Shown one piece after another: positions 24,101 to 32,839 of a DNA stretch of 64,000 nt; within the stretch, counting starts at the first letter, position 1, and each line of letters opens with the position of its first letter. A model generated the notes under the pieces. The model was not told the DNA's origin. It searched no databases and saw nothing but the letters and a program-made list of their open reading frames with translations. The DNA is from Gavia stellata. Lineage: Eukaryota > Chordata > Aves > Gaviiformes > Gaviidae. The translations under genes and the position numbers were made by a program. The DNA lies in contig NC_082603.1 of assembly GCF_030936135.1 (NCBI RefSeq), forward strand, positions 12,678,880 through 12,742,879. The letters run 5' to 3'.

Positions 24101-27100
24101 TTCTAAATTTGCTTCTGTTGTTTCTGTATGCAGCAAGTGAGGGAAGGGACGAATCTAATACTTCAGTTCTTCTCTGACTCCAAAAACTGAGTTATTACAT
24201 GTTACTCTTGGAGTGTAACAAAAATCAAACTCTTAAACTTTTTCAAAAGTGTGTATTGCAATAAGCAGTTTGAATAGGTGTTGCAAAGCTCAATAGTTGC
24301 AGCAGATTCAATCAATGATCAATTGACTGTTAATTTGCTAGATAGTTGACATCCATGAGCTATATATATTTTAATGTATTTGTTCAAATGCACATAGCTG
24401 AAAATGTCACTGGTTGTAGATAAATAAGTTCGTCCCATCCCTGCAGCAAACAATACTGCAGCAGCATCTTAGAATGCAGTATGTTTTTCTTTTTTAGAAA
24501 ATGCTTTCTTTAAATTCTGCATTAGCATTGTTAATTAATTTTACCCATCTGTTTCCTAAATATTGTTTTCTTTATTCTCATTTAACCATCCCTGGCTTTA
24601 ATAAATGCATAAATTTTAAACTAAGAGACGGCATAAAAATGCTTAAAGTAGTAGCAGTGGTAGTCTCAATTAGTGCATCGGTATGGCTGTGACTTGCTCT
24701 GGTCTCGTAAGGCCTAGTCTTCAGAGGTGAACTGCACCGCTGGACAATTCAAGAAGAATTTTGCTAATGGGAAGGTAAATGTCTTCAAGGAGCATATGGA
24801 AGGAGCTACTACTGTTGAGAACGCAGCGTTCACTCACGTTACACTGACACACCTCTGTGTACAGGGTGTTGAAGACTTTGCCTAGGTTGTGCAAATCAGG
24901 ACTGAGGCTGGCTTTTGCACTAGGGAAAGGGAGGTGTCTAGCATGCACGAACACGGATGTAGTCGTAATCAAGATCTGACTGGGAGATCTAAGTAGGCAG
25001 TACGTTTTACACCTGCCCCACAGAGGTCATCCAAATTGTTTAGTGCTCTGAGATGGATTCTTAAGGCTTTCCATAGTTTCTAGAGGGGAAAAGGATGTAG
25101 GTAGCAGCTCGGCAGTAGAATGGCTAGTGTGCTTACTTGTGCTGAGAGTGTCTCCGAGCCCTCCCCTGATTCATGCCAGGGATTTAAATCTCAATGTCCT
25201 ATACTGCTCTTGAATGTTTTGCCCCCTCAGTTGTTCACCGTTTTGGAGTCTGTTTCTTCCATTTCTATCTCCTTACATACAGATTTTTTTGGGGGCAGAT
25301 ACTTTTATTTCCTTGCAGTAGTCACAACATTGAGAATCCAAGCTTTAAGGCACTCTTCTAGTTGACATTTACTTACAGAAAGGGACACATCTGTAGAAAA
25401 GATGAATAGAAAGCCATTCTGGTATAACTGTTTACCCTGTGGTCATGACATCCAGCTGGAATGTCTGAAGCACTCACCTCTTTTGAATCGGAGAATGCAA
25501 AGGAGTTAAGTTTTGACCCTTTATTGTAAGTAAATACTGTGAGATTCTATCCTTTTGGGCGAGGATAGAAGATGACTTCTTTCATTCAGCTGCACAGTAC
25601 TTGATTGTAAAGTCTACTCTTACTGAAGCTGGTATCTGTTCCATGAAAACAAAATTGTGAAGTGGCCTACAGTGATAGAACAGCAATCAAGACCCAGCAT
25701 TACTTTAAGCCTACCACACATTCCCATATATGGTTTCAACAAATTATAATTATATTCCTTTTTTCATATGAAAAACTGCTTTATCAGAAAATTCTTAAGT
25801 AACTGTAACAATAATTAAGGATTCAATGTCTTGCATATCACAATATGCTGTGTAAAGTATTTTTTTATATAAGTACAAAATATTAAAGGAAAATACTGAT
25901 TGGTAATTCTTAATAAGCTTATATACCTGTTTGAATGGGATTTCATATTCTGATAGATAGGCTACATTACTTCGTATGTTCTTAGTAAAACCATCTGTTT
26001 TAAAATAGCCAAAGAATTTGCTTACATTCAATGAACAAATACTTATTTCATGATATTACAAGTATTTTTTTCAAAAGAATCTGCAGAGCTGGCTTAGTTC
26101 TGCTGATATGGAAGTTGGTAACACAGGAGAAGGGTTAAGCTGACTACTGAGCACTACTGGAGGTGCTGCCCATGCTTGTATAATAGAACTGAGGTTTGGT
26201 TAAACAGTGCAAGTAAATGTACATTGCTTCAAGGAGCATGGAAACTAATACACAAAAGCAACCCTTAGGGGATATGGCTGCAGAATTACAAGGAGGCCAT
26301 ACCACAAGGAGAGAGAAACAACTACTCACAGCTTTTATAATAATACATTGACCCTCACAGAATTTAAGTACGGGCAGAAACCTGAGCTAGACCAGCCTGC
26401 TGTGATCACATGGAGCCTCTTTTGTTTGCACCCCAATTCTTTCATCAGTGGCCCAAACTAATATTAAAATTCAATTGCAGCCCATCTATCTCACTGTCAA
26501 TGAGAAACTTTTCCAACATAGTCTAGTGTGAATCAAGGCTGACTATAGTTCCCTGTCTTTTCCTCTCCTCCTGTTTGCAGAAGGAAAGACTAGGTTAACC
26601 AAAAGTGTATTTTTCTCATTCACACGTGTACCTTTTATTCAACTCCCTCAGATTTCTCACCCTGTTAATCCTCTGAGTATCTCCCTCCAAATACCCAATG
26701 TTTATTTATTACTACTTTCTCATTAGCTGCTTTTCTTTTTTCTCGCTTTTTCTCCCCCCCCCCCCCCCCCCCCCCTTAATTTCTCATTCACATTCTCCTG
26801 TTGGGCACTTTCTTTCCATCAATCTCTGCTGTTAATCCCATTCTCTCTCTCCTTCCTTCTTCTCCCTGTAGCTATCCTCTTTCTCTCTTTCACTCAGTGT
26901 TTCTTCTGTCTCCCATCTCTACAGATGTCCTTTCCACATGCTGACTGTCTTCTCTCAAGTTTCATTTATCCTGGGACAACTCTGATTGGGAATTCAGGGC
27001 TGATAGTCTCTACTCAAGTTGGTTTTGTGACTATGTCACTAGAGAGATATGGTTAATATTTTTTCCAAAATTAGCACTGTCATTTTCCTGTATTCCATCA

Positions 27101-29760
27101 CTCATCTGACTTCCTTTTATAGATTTCCTATCATGAGCATCACTTTTATTTGAAAATATGGATGTTGGATTCTAAATCAATCTGAATTCTGCTACTTTCT
27201 GCCTTAAGACTTCTGGAGATATATGGGTTTGATTTCTCTTGCTTCTTTCTCCTTTTCCTCTCTGGCTTCACAATTTGAAAGAGAGTTAGAAGTCCTCCTT
27301 TCGCCCAGATCTGCCCCTCTTTCTTTTTCTATCCTAATTTTCCTTCTTCCATGCATTTCTTCCCTCATTAGTTCTTTTCTTCCATGTTTTCCTAAATTTG
27401 TTCATCTTTGCCTCATGTAAACTTCTTCCTTGCCCCTTTATCTCCTTTCTAGAATCTGAAATGATACCTGCTCCCCAGAATCACTCCTTCCATCCTGTGA
27501 TGCTTCCCCAAATCTGCCAGTGATATTGCTGCACACCTATAAATGGTTACTGACGTTACAATCAATAACTGCTCTTTTTCTTTTTTTCTTTCTCCAAAAC
27601 AATTGCTGCCCATGATGTGCTCTTTCCCTGTAAAATTGATTACTGCAATGCTGATAAGGTATAGGACATAACATTCATGTCAGGATCTAAACAAGTAGCC
27701 TCTATGTCTGACTTGATTAGAGGGGAAAATGTGTGTTTGAACTTTAATGTACTTAATACATCACCTAGATTTTTACAACATCTTTATATTGTAAATATAA
27801 TCAATAAATTGAGATGCTGATGCTCTTTTATATGGCATCCTGTATCAAGTATCGGATAAGCATACTCTACATTAGTAGTCTGACATTTTGGACTAAACTT
27901 TAATGGCATGATAAAAAAGAGGGCATAATCTGTTGCCAAAACAGTTTTTTAGGCATTCCATTTTTGTGATATATCTAATATTTTAAACATAGTATTTGTT
28001 GTTATTTTAAAATAAATTGTATTGTCTCTGTAAGCTAAAAATATTTGAATATATAGTGATTTTCATATATTTGATACTATTATGCAAAAGCCTCTGTTTC
28101 TATGAAGTGTCCCCAGTGGGGTCAGAAGAATTCTTAAATGCAAGCAGAGCTGAAATGGTCAAGATTTTGTAGCTCATTTGCCGTGTTTTGTGTTCTTGAT
28201 TTAAATTAAAGGCAACTAGCTATGAACTTTTAGTATTACATTGTTGAAGGCATTGCTAAAACTAGATTCTTAATGGTATTTTCTAAAGACAATTGGGAAT
28301 TTCTAAGACATTCAAAAGGGTTCTGTGGAAAAAGATGGTTATATGTACATTATATCAAGTCATCCGTCATGATCGTATGATGAATTCTTCTGAAATCTTT
28401 TCAGTAGGAAGCTTGCTTGTGCTCATAAATTCCTATCTACAATGACTTACATAGGAAAAGAATGGCATTAATGGAAAAAAAAAAGAAAAAAGAATGCTTT
28501 GACCAAATAATCCAACTACAAAATGTAGTAAACTAGTAGATTTTTTTCTAAACTACTCAAGTCAAAGGCCTTTATGTCTTAGGTGCCGTGGCCACTTTTT
28601 CCTCTCATTGGAAGAGGATTTCTTTTGCAAGTTTGGATGTTCTACATCAGGGTTGAAAACATAATTTCCTATAAAATTATTTCGGAGAAGGGGATTGGTT
28701 TTTGAAATGAGGATTTTTTTCACATTTTCTTTTAAAAAATATTTTACAACTTTTTATTGCTTAAAATATCTGGGCTTTACGTTGGCAAAATGCTTACATA
28801 TTGATGTAGCTTAAAATTTTTAAGTATTAATTTCACTGGAACTTAGGAAAAAATTTGTAAGGATTTTTTTTCTTCATGAAAAGTTTTGTAGAACAAATTC
28901 ATTGGTGATTTACAGAATAAACTCCTGAAAAGAGTAGATTTACATCAGCCAATGTTCATGCAGATTGTAACAAATGATCCATACAAACTTCCTGTGGAAA
29001 CCCTTTACTTTTTTGCTCATGCTGATGTTAGCTTCCAATTTTAAGTGCATTAATATTTAACTTGGGAGTTGTTTTTGAAAGAACAGCACCTCATTCTGTT
29101 TGTTTTGCTTCATTAGAGGTTTAAAGTTAAATCAACTGTAAATGCTAATAATTCTTTTGGAAAGAAACTAGTGACCTGTAAAATATGTTGATGCATGTAA
29201 CTAGCAGCAAGTTTTATTATGAAGCACAAAAATACAATAATTGCAAATGTATTTAGCAATTTTGGGGTGGGGGATATTTATTTACGATTCATCTAGTTTG
29301 ACTTTATTCTAAAAATAAAAAGAACTATTAAAAAAAAATCATGTAAAATCCCTTCAACTTTTACACCATTCACCTATGTTTAAACCTTCTTGATCTGTGT
29401 AGTGCAGATGCTTTCACATTTGCATAAAAAATAATGCCAGTGTATGTTGTTGTGAAATCATTGTTTTACATTTTACAGTACTGTTGTTTACATTACTTCA
29501 GGAGTCTCAATTAACAAACCTTAATAATATCAACATCTGTTTCATTTCAGTGCTAAGCCCAAAGGTGATAGGCATTGCCATAGCCAGGTATGACTTCTGT
29601 GCAAGAGACATGAGAGAACTATCCTTACTGAAAGGGGATGTTGTAAAAATTTATACAAAGATGAGTGCGAATGGCTGGTGGAGAGGTGAAGTAAATGGAA
29701 GGGTAAGGCTGTGGTTTTTTTTTTTTCCTTTGTCTCACTTCTGCCTTCAATGACAATAAT

Positions 29761-29796
<36 letters not shown>

Positions 29797-31514
29797 GTTC
29801 CTACATCATAAACCTTCTTTGTATATTTAAATTCACAAGATACAACATGTTCTCATCTGTGTTTCATAGGAGCCAGGCAGAACTCTTGCCAGGCAGCTTT
29901 CCCAGCATCTAAATTAATTGGTTATTTAATGTGACCTATCAGGCTGAATATTTGGGCAAGATTATATGGTTGGAAAATAACCAGGATTAATAGTACAGCT
30001 GCAGCTGAACTTTCTTGAACTGTGTTGCACACATGTATTTGGGGTCAAAAGCTCGGGTTCCTGGTGCTGTGAAAGTCTGTTTAGCAGTTTAACAGGGAAT
30101 GATTTCCACACCTTTCTGCCAGACTACAATGCAATGGAATCAGCCACCTTTTTTATTAGGAGGCTGCTTTTTTGATGTCTAAAAATGTGGCTCATATGAA
30201 GTGGCATCTTTAGCAGGGATTTTTACCAAGTCACTTTACACTGCACTCAGACTTGCATGGAAGTAAAGTTCTAGTTTTGACCTATGAAAGCGATATTGTT
30301 TCAATCTTAGTATATTGCTCTTTAATGAAGATTAGTCAGAAGTATTTGAGGCTGCTGTTTGCAAATCTAAAGGGCTGAGATGCAGGGTCAAGGAATGTGA
30401 GGTGGAAGAAAGTAGATTGGCTGGAAGCTGGAAATGAAAGTATTAAGTCCGGTTGAAGTAGATGTCCAGATTTACTGCTTTATGTAATTTGGAGAACTTT
30501 TTTTTGTGTACATGAGCCTGGTTATGATCTTAAAGTGAAATGGTCCATTAGACAAGAAGAAATAGGGAAGCAGAAGAAATAGGGGTCATCCTATATACAT
30601 TTTACATGTGAAGAAAACAGCATCTCATTCTAATGCAGCTACCCACATCCTACCACATACGAACATGCCCTGTTGTATGCTACCATTCTTTCTGATAGCT
30701 TTCACAGCCTGGATTTGAAATTATAAGCTCACCTCTGGAGATATTTTGGCAAGGTAGTCTAAAACAAAATTTATGCAGTTACTCCTTCCATTGATGCTCT
30801 AGGTTTGATTTTGAGGTCTTTCATGAGTGTTAAATTGACTTAACATATAAAGAAGTCCAAGTGAAAATCCTAAAGTGAATAGATAAGTTAATGACATTGC
30901 TTCCCTGTATGTCTTATATGATCCTTATTTGACACATCATTAATTTCAGAATGCAGATAGCATTATAACGTAGAAAGTGTAAAACACTGGATTCTGCCTT
31001 CCAGTTCTGTCTTAGTTAAAACTTCTGTTGGTGGCAATGAAATTTAACTCCATGTTATGCAATCAAATCAGTCACTATTTCCTTTGTAAGAGGATTCTCT
31101 GGACCTGACTGAAGCCTGTTAAATATTTAACTGCTCATTTAAAACATGACAGCATCCTGCCTGTAAAACTACTTCTGCTCTTGGCATTTCTAGACTTTTT
31201 TCTGAATTCTTAGACTTAGAATTTGGGCAAAAGTGTTTGGGGTTTTTTGGGGGGGGGGGGTAAGGGGCAAGGGGGAGGAGGGATTTGGTCTCCAAATTGT
31301 CATATCTGCAAGTTATTCTTTTATTTAGGTTACTTACCCTAACTGTGGCAGGTCAGTCAAGTTTGTCTTTGTAATCTTACATTTACTGAACAGACCCATC
31401 CTTGTTTTGCCTAGTTCAGCCATTTAAAAGTGCATCTCATGTATTATTTTGTTCTGCTTTTCCCCTTTTTAGGTGGGCTGGTTTCCATCAACTTATGTTG
31501 AAGAGGACGAATGA
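14..31514 (+). CDS. VAV3: VAV3 guanine nucleotide exchange factor, C-terminal part (8 exons, 5' end outside window)
   Basis: VAV3 activates Rho-family GTPases (RhoA, RhoG, Rac1) at the plasma membrane downstream of tyrosine kinases. The catalytic DH-PH-C1 part lies upstream of this window. Joining 14-150, 7570-7635, 10968-11002, 12774-12890, 13592-13679, 17846-17975, 29551-29702 and 31473-31514 gives one open frame of 255 residues ending in TGA, covering the SH3-SH2-SH3 adaptor cassette. Matching landmarks are the start [11 protein letters not shown], the SH2 phosphotyrosine motif YLVRHR, the SH3 motif ARYDF and the end [13 protein letters not shown]. Counting back from an 847-residue protein places the first residue at 593. 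The phosphotyrosine-binding arginine then becomes R697, the residue usually mutated in VAV3 SH2 studies. All junctions keep frame and use GT-AG. Mammals also have a short form (VAV3.1) encoding mainly this cassette; its start would be upstream. VAV1 and VAV2 fit less well. Confidence 0.97.
1209..1260 (-). repeat. C-rich low-complexity block, G-quadruplex motif on minus strand
   Basis: The plus strand carries C-runs of 5, 8, 5, 4 and 4 bases with short A/T/C loops. The minus (template) strand therefore has at least four G-runs of four or more within about 40 bases, which meets the usual quadruplex pattern. It lies in a VAV3 intron and no function is implied by sequence alone. Confidence 0.75.
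2576..2597 (+). repeat. G-rich low-complexity block, G-quadruplex motif on sense strand
   Basis: G4, G5 and G7 runs with 5- and 1-base spacers can supply four G3 tracts on the transcribed-sense strand, so both the non-template DNA and the pre-mRNA could fold. A purine-rich stretch follows. Confidence 0.65.
3468..3500. repeat. 33-bp perfect alternating purine-pyrimidine tract (TG/CA/CG)
   Basis: Every step from 3468 to 3500 alternates purine and pyrimidine, mostly TG/CA with one internal CG and two TGCA steps. An AT-rich run follows (about 3501-3580). This composition is the classical Z-DNA-forming type and probably derives from a decayed CA/TG microsatellite. Confidence 0.8.
3874..4397 (+). 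mobile_element. CR1 LINE fragment, 5'-truncated, sense to VAV3
   Basis: The frame 3874-4323 encodes about 149 residues of the C-terminal part of the CR1 ORF2 protein: [55 protein letters not shown], and the ending [10 protein letters not shown] short 3' UTR follows with GGTTGGACTTGATGATCTTA, TCTTTTCCAACCTTAG and a single terminal octamer-like GATTCTGTG. The reverse transcriptase catalytic core is absent, so the copy is dead on arrival, as is usual for CR1. The preserved frame over about 450 bases and the close match to the copy at 20353-21185 indicate a relatively young insertion. The 5' boundary is approximate; the frame starts at a leucine-valine-arginine-proline motif. Confidence 0.95.
7570..7635 (+). 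CDS. VAV3: VAV3 exon: end of first SH3 domain
   Basis: The exon lies between acceptor TTTTTCTAG and donor GTAAGT and holds 22 complete codons (phase 0 at both ends). It encodes [22 protein letters not shown], about residues 639-660. [11 protein letters not shown] is the conserved C-terminal SH3 strand (G-x-x-G-x-FP-x-xxV). At 66 bases and in-phase, skipping it would remove the end of the SH3 fold without shifting the frame. Confidence 0.96.
7636..10967 (+). other. VAV3: VAV3 intron
   Basis: This 3.3 kb GT-AG intron is AT-rich and without a recognised transposable element. It contains a TATATCT-type microsatellite (9551-9590). The frames at 9405-9653 and 10402-10677 have no family resemblance and no supporting splice signals, so they are not annotated as genes. 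Confidence 0.88.
9551..9590. repeat. Degenerate TATATCTC microsatellite
   Basis: The run is built from TATATC, TCTCTA and TATCTA units across about 40 bases. It is imperfect and has no associated element. Confidence 0.7.
10968..11002 (+). CDS. VAV3: VAV3 exon: SH3-SH2 linker
   Basis: This is a 35-base microexon-sized exon, too short for routine ORF detection. It lies between acceptor TGTCCTAG and donor GTGAGT and encodes [11 protein letters not shown] plus the first two bases of a tryptophan codon (about residues 661-672). The linker joins the first SH3 domain to the SH2 domain. The split codon TG|G is completed by the next exon, giving the W-F/Y-A-G-A-M start typical of the VAV SH2 domain. 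The human linker reads nearly the same from memory, which supports the call despite the small size. Confidence 0.94.
11003..12773 (+). other. VAV3: VAV3 intron
   Basis: This is a 1.8 kb AT-rich GT-AG intron. A T-rich/A-rich near-perfect inverted repeat sits at 11367-11395, with an 11-12 base stem and a 3-base spacer. T-runs of 9-11 bases occur near 12211 and 12329. No transposon or gene was recognised. Confidence 0.88.
12774..12890 (+). CDS. VAV3: VAV3 exon: N-terminal half of SH2 domain
   Basis: The exon follows acceptor CTGTTACAG and precedes donor GTAAGT. It completes a split tryptophan codon, encodes 38 full residues and leaves two bases of a lysine codon. The product runs [12 protein letters not shown]...STYLVRHR...GEYAISIK (about residues 672-711). 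YLVRHR is the FLVR-type motif; its arginine (R697 by count) should contact the ligand phosphotyrosine. GEYAISI is the conserved central strand of the SH2 domain. No critical residue is missing. Confidence 0.97.
12891..13591 (+). other. VAV3: VAV3 intron (about 0.7 kb)
   Basis: This is the shortest intron in the window, with donor GTAAGT and acceptor CCCACAG. It is AT-rich and I see nothing else in it. Confidence 0.9.
13592..13679 (+). CDS. VAV3: VAV3 exon: SH2 domain, central part
   Basis: One base completes the split lysine codon; 29 residues follow, [20 protein letters not shown] and then ENRKFKNLM (about residues 712-740). HIKI and [10 protein letters not shown] are the SH2 strands that shape the specificity pocket, with the histidine-isoleucine-lysine-isoleucine segment corresponding to the HFRI-like position of other SH2 domains. 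The donor GTAAGC follows the ATG codon of the terminal methionine, so the exon ends in phase 0. Confidence 0.97.
17098..17215. repeat. TA/TG/CA-rich microsatellite region with two 28-bp alternating tracts
   Basis: The subsegments 17108-17135 and 17184-17211 each alternate purine and pyrimidine perfectly for 28 bases. The first contains TGTGTGCGTG and the second ATGCACACATATATACACAC. They are separated by imperfect TA/TG sequence. It appears to be a compound decayed CA/TA microsatellite. Confidence 0.8.
17281..17335 (+). repeat. A/C-rich low-complexity stretch (CCAAAA units)
   Basis: An A8 run leads into repeated CCAAAAC-type units, a C6 run and an A7 run, ending in ACAACCCCAAAA. A related but shorter stretch lies at about 17628-17655. 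On the minus strand these read as GGTTTTG-type simple sequence. Confidence 0.7.
17846..17975 (+). CDS. VAV3: VAV3 exon: end of SH2 domain and linker
   Basis: The exon runs from acceptor CCTGAAAG to donor GTGAGT. It encodes 43 residues plus the first base of a leucine codon: [28 protein letters not shown], then a polar linker [15 protein letters not shown] (about residues 741-784). [11 protein letters not shown] is the C-terminal SH2 helix and LDTTLQFPY the closing strand. The serine/asparagine/glycine-rich tail is a flexible spacer before the last SH3 domain and, from memory, is the least conserved part of this exon. Reading on past the donor adds a chance extension of the open frame to 18088 and should not be taken as coding. 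Confidence 0.97.
18985..19260 (+). repeat. Pyrimidine-rich interval in VAV3 intron
   Basis: T and C dominate the plus strand for about 275 bases, with many TCTC, TTCC and CTTT runs. This produces two overlapping long chance frames rich in Ser, Leu and Phe. There is no clear repeat unit. Confidence 0.6.
20353..21185 (-). mobile_element. CR1 LINE fragment, 5'-truncated, antisense to VAV3
   Basis: The plus strand begins with the reverse complement of the CR1 3' end (CACAGAATCAGTAAGGTTGG). The minus-strand frame at 20430-21224 is open for 264 codons; its CR1-like part starts near a [19 protein letters not shown] segment. It continues through [47 protein letters not shown] and the same C-terminal block as the copy at 3874-4397. 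This is the CR1 ORF2 C-terminal region downstream of the reverse transcriptase catalytic motifs, which are absent. The 5' boundary near 21185 is estimated; the first residues of the open frame come from flanking DNA. The uninterrupted frame suggests a young insertion, not a working gene. Confidence 0.95.
23940..24130 (+). repeat. Pyrimidine-rich interval in VAV3 intron
   Basis: About 190 bases dominated by TTTCTC and CTTTT runs on the plus strand. They generate a Phe/Leu-rich chance frame (23950-24177). No repeat family was recognised. Confidence 0.55.
26560..27620 (+). repeat. Kilobase-scale pyrimidine-rich region containing a C22 run
   Basis: For about 1 kb the plus strand is strongly enriched in T and C (TTCTCC, CTCTCT and TTTCTT runs), with a 22-base pure C run at 26754-26775. 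There is no periodic unit, so it is low-complexity rather than a satellite. It lies roughly in the last third of the largest intron, about 2-3 kb before the exon that starts at 29551. Confidence 0.65.
26754..26775 (+). repeat. Poly-C homopolymer (22)
   Basis: Twenty-two consecutive C residues follow TTTTTCT. Length in the real genome is uncertain because homopolymers of this size are error-prone in sequencing and assembly. On the minus strand it is a G22 run able to form a quadruplex alone. Confidence 0.85.
29551..29702 (+). CDS. VAV3: VAV3 exon: second SH3 domain
   Basis: The exon begins with two bases completing the split leucine codon and encodes 50 further residues, ending on a complete arginine codon before donor GTAAGG. 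The product is [50 protein letters not shown] (about residues 784-834). ARYDF is the ALYDF motif; the acidic RT-loop residues, the tryptophan pair in NGWWRGE and the downstream GWFPSTYV form the proline-peptide pocket. This C-terminal SH3 is the canonical ligand-binding one in VAV proteins. The sequence is essentially that of other vertebrate VAV3 proteins as I recall them. Confidence 0.98.
29715..29791. repeat. T12 and A26 homopolymers in inverted arrangement
   Basis: T12 at 29715-29726 and A26 at 29766-29791 are separated by 39 bases, beginning 12 bases past the exon boundary at 29702. The A-run could be the tail of a decayed retro-insertion, but no body of such an element is visible upstream of it. 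Confidence 0.85.
31239..31282 (+). repeat. G-rich block with strong G-quadruplex motif
   Basis: G-runs of 4, 12, 4 and 5 followed by GG and GGG are separated by spacers of 6, 3, 3, 1 and 1 bases on the sense strand. This is the clearest quadruplex motif in the window and lies in the intron before the terminal exon. Confidence 0.85.
31473..31514 (+). CDS. VAV3: VAV3 terminal coding exon (end of second SH3, stop codon)
   Basis: After acceptor CCCCTTTTTTAG the exon encodes [13 protein letters not shown] and a TGA stop at 31512-31514. GWFPSTYV is the last conserved SH3 strand and the short 3-10 helix segment. The acidic EEDE end is the normal VAV3 C-terminus. Only 42 coding bases are present before the 3' UTR, too short for simple ORF detection; the call rests on exact continuity with the preceding exon and the family ending. 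Confidence 0.98.
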   Translation: MGWFPSTYVEEDE

Positions 31515-32333
31515 GTTAAAAACTTTCCTCTGACCAGCAGTTTCAGGGATTGTGAAAATTTAATATCTTCAAAGTGTTATTGGTCTTGTTAAGTATTTAA
31601 ACAGCAGCATTTTTGTCTGTCTGAACCTTCCAGTCTTAATGTTGGGTTTTATACAGAAGTTTGCGCTGACAGATTATTACCTTGCCCAGAGCTGTGCAAG
31701 AAACAACCTGCTGGTTTGCCACCACTGGGGATCAGTACAAAGCCCAACCCTCACCTTCCCAGAAGATCTCTGGAAAACAAATTTCTTTATGCTCCTTTTC
31801 ATTTCACCCTGTACTACACCATGAATGCTAGCTATGGCTGAATATTTAATAAGTCTCTTTTCTTCTAGCTAACATCTGTGATGGTACAAGGAGATGAAGG
31901 CTTATTGTTCCTTATCACTGCATGCAGAAAACAGAGTTCAGTCATTCCAGTGGGCTTAAAATATAGTCAACAGACTTGTCTTGAAACATCAAACTACTTA
32001 TTATCACCTTACAAACAGTTTTACACTCACAAAAACATTCTGAAGGAAATACGTAGTAAACATGAGTTGTGTTCATGCATATATAATTAGTTAACTGATT
32101 ACTTTGAGGTCCTGCCTAAATCTTCTAACAATTTGTTTAAAGACGACATTTTAAAAAGGTGTAGTGATGTGGTATTGCTTGAAAAAGCATCCATAAAGTG
32201 GAATTGTGGGATTCTTTCTTTGTTATCCCAAGACTTTTTGTGTAAGGTTTTTTAATTTAAGCAGCTGACCATAAAAGTGCAACTGAGGATAGTCATGACA
32301 AGATGAGTTTTAAAATTTTCAGCATTAACATTA

Positions 32334-32339
32334 AATAAA
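32334..32339 (+). promoter_or_regulatory. VAV3: AATAAA hexamer, candidate early poly(A) signal
   Basis: An AATAAA within TTAAATAAATATTG lies about 0.8 kb after the stop. Downstream GT-rich sequence is modest. It could give a short 3' UTR form. Confidence 0.35.
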
Positions 32340-32753
32340 TATTGTAGACCTATTCTATAGGAGAATATGCTAATGCAAGATGATGTCACTTCTCAAGAAC
32401 AAAACTGTTTATCTTAACCTCTGGATTGATTCAGATGAACTTTGATGCTTCCAACTCTCAACTGTCTTTTCCTAGTTAGACAGGAGTTTCTGTCACCTTC
32501 TGTGCTCTTACAGGGTAAAGCAAAGGGAACTTGCCGACTTCTTTGTGCCCTTTCCTCTCTTGTTCCCTGGAATGTTAACGGAAGCTCAGTGAGTGAGTGG
32601 TCTTGTTGCAGTGTTACGAACATCCCCGAGGAAAAATGTGTCTAGGTCAGCTAGCTTGAAACATCAAGGCTTTGTAAAGTGGTGTCCACCTTTTGGTGAG
32701 GTAGTGTTCTAATATATTTATGGAGGGTCAGAAGTGCTGTAGTTGTAAGCTAA

Positions 32754-32759
32754 AATAAA
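32754..32759 (+). promoter_or_regulatory. VAV3: AATAAA hexamer, candidate poly(A) signal
   Basis: The hexamer is followed within 5-20 bases by GTGGGTGATGTCTT, a GT-rich downstream element of the type used in cleavage. A second AATAAA lies 80 bases further on, at 32834. It is plausible as an alternative 3' end. Confidence 0.4.
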
Positions 32760-32833
32760 TGTGGGTGATGTCTTTAGATGTGCAGTTTCAAATATTTAGA
32801 TAATGTCTAACCTGGCTTGAAAACTTCTAAGAA

Positions 32834-32839
32834 AATAAA
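32834..32839 (+). promoter_or_regulatory. VAV3: AATAAA hexamer, candidate poly(A) signal
   Basis: This AATAAA sits in GAAAATAAAGCTC and is followed by T-rich TTTTCTTTCT about 15-25 bases downstream. It may act together with the hexamer at 32754. Confidence 0.4.

Larger units (their letters stand above)
17976..29550 (+). other. VAV3: VAV3 intron (largest in window, 11.6 kb)
   Basis: The donor is GTGAGT and the acceptor TTTCATTTCAG. The intron contains pyrimidine-rich intervals at about 18985-19260, 23940-24130 and 26560-27620, an antisense CR1 fragment (20353-21185) and a 22-base poly-C run (26754-26775). The remainder, including the AT-rich 27650-29540 segment before the next exon, shows no element I can name. 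Open frames inside the pyrimidine-rich blocks (for example 18981-19265, 23950-24177, 27223-27420) are serine/leucine/phenylalanine-rich because of base composition, not because they are genes. Confidence 0.9.
29703..31472 (+). other. VAV3: VAV3 last coding intron
   Basis: This is a 1.8 kb GT-AG intron. A T12 run (29715-29726) and an A26 run (29766-29791) sit just after the donor. A G-rich quadruplex-type block (31239-31282) lies about 190 bases before the acceptor CCCCTTTTTTAG. No transposable element was recognised. Confidence 0.92.

Noticed and set aside
29484..29753. 89-codon open frame as a separate gene
   Set aside because: It is the VAV3 second-SH3 exon (29551-29702) extended into flanking intron sequence on both sides.
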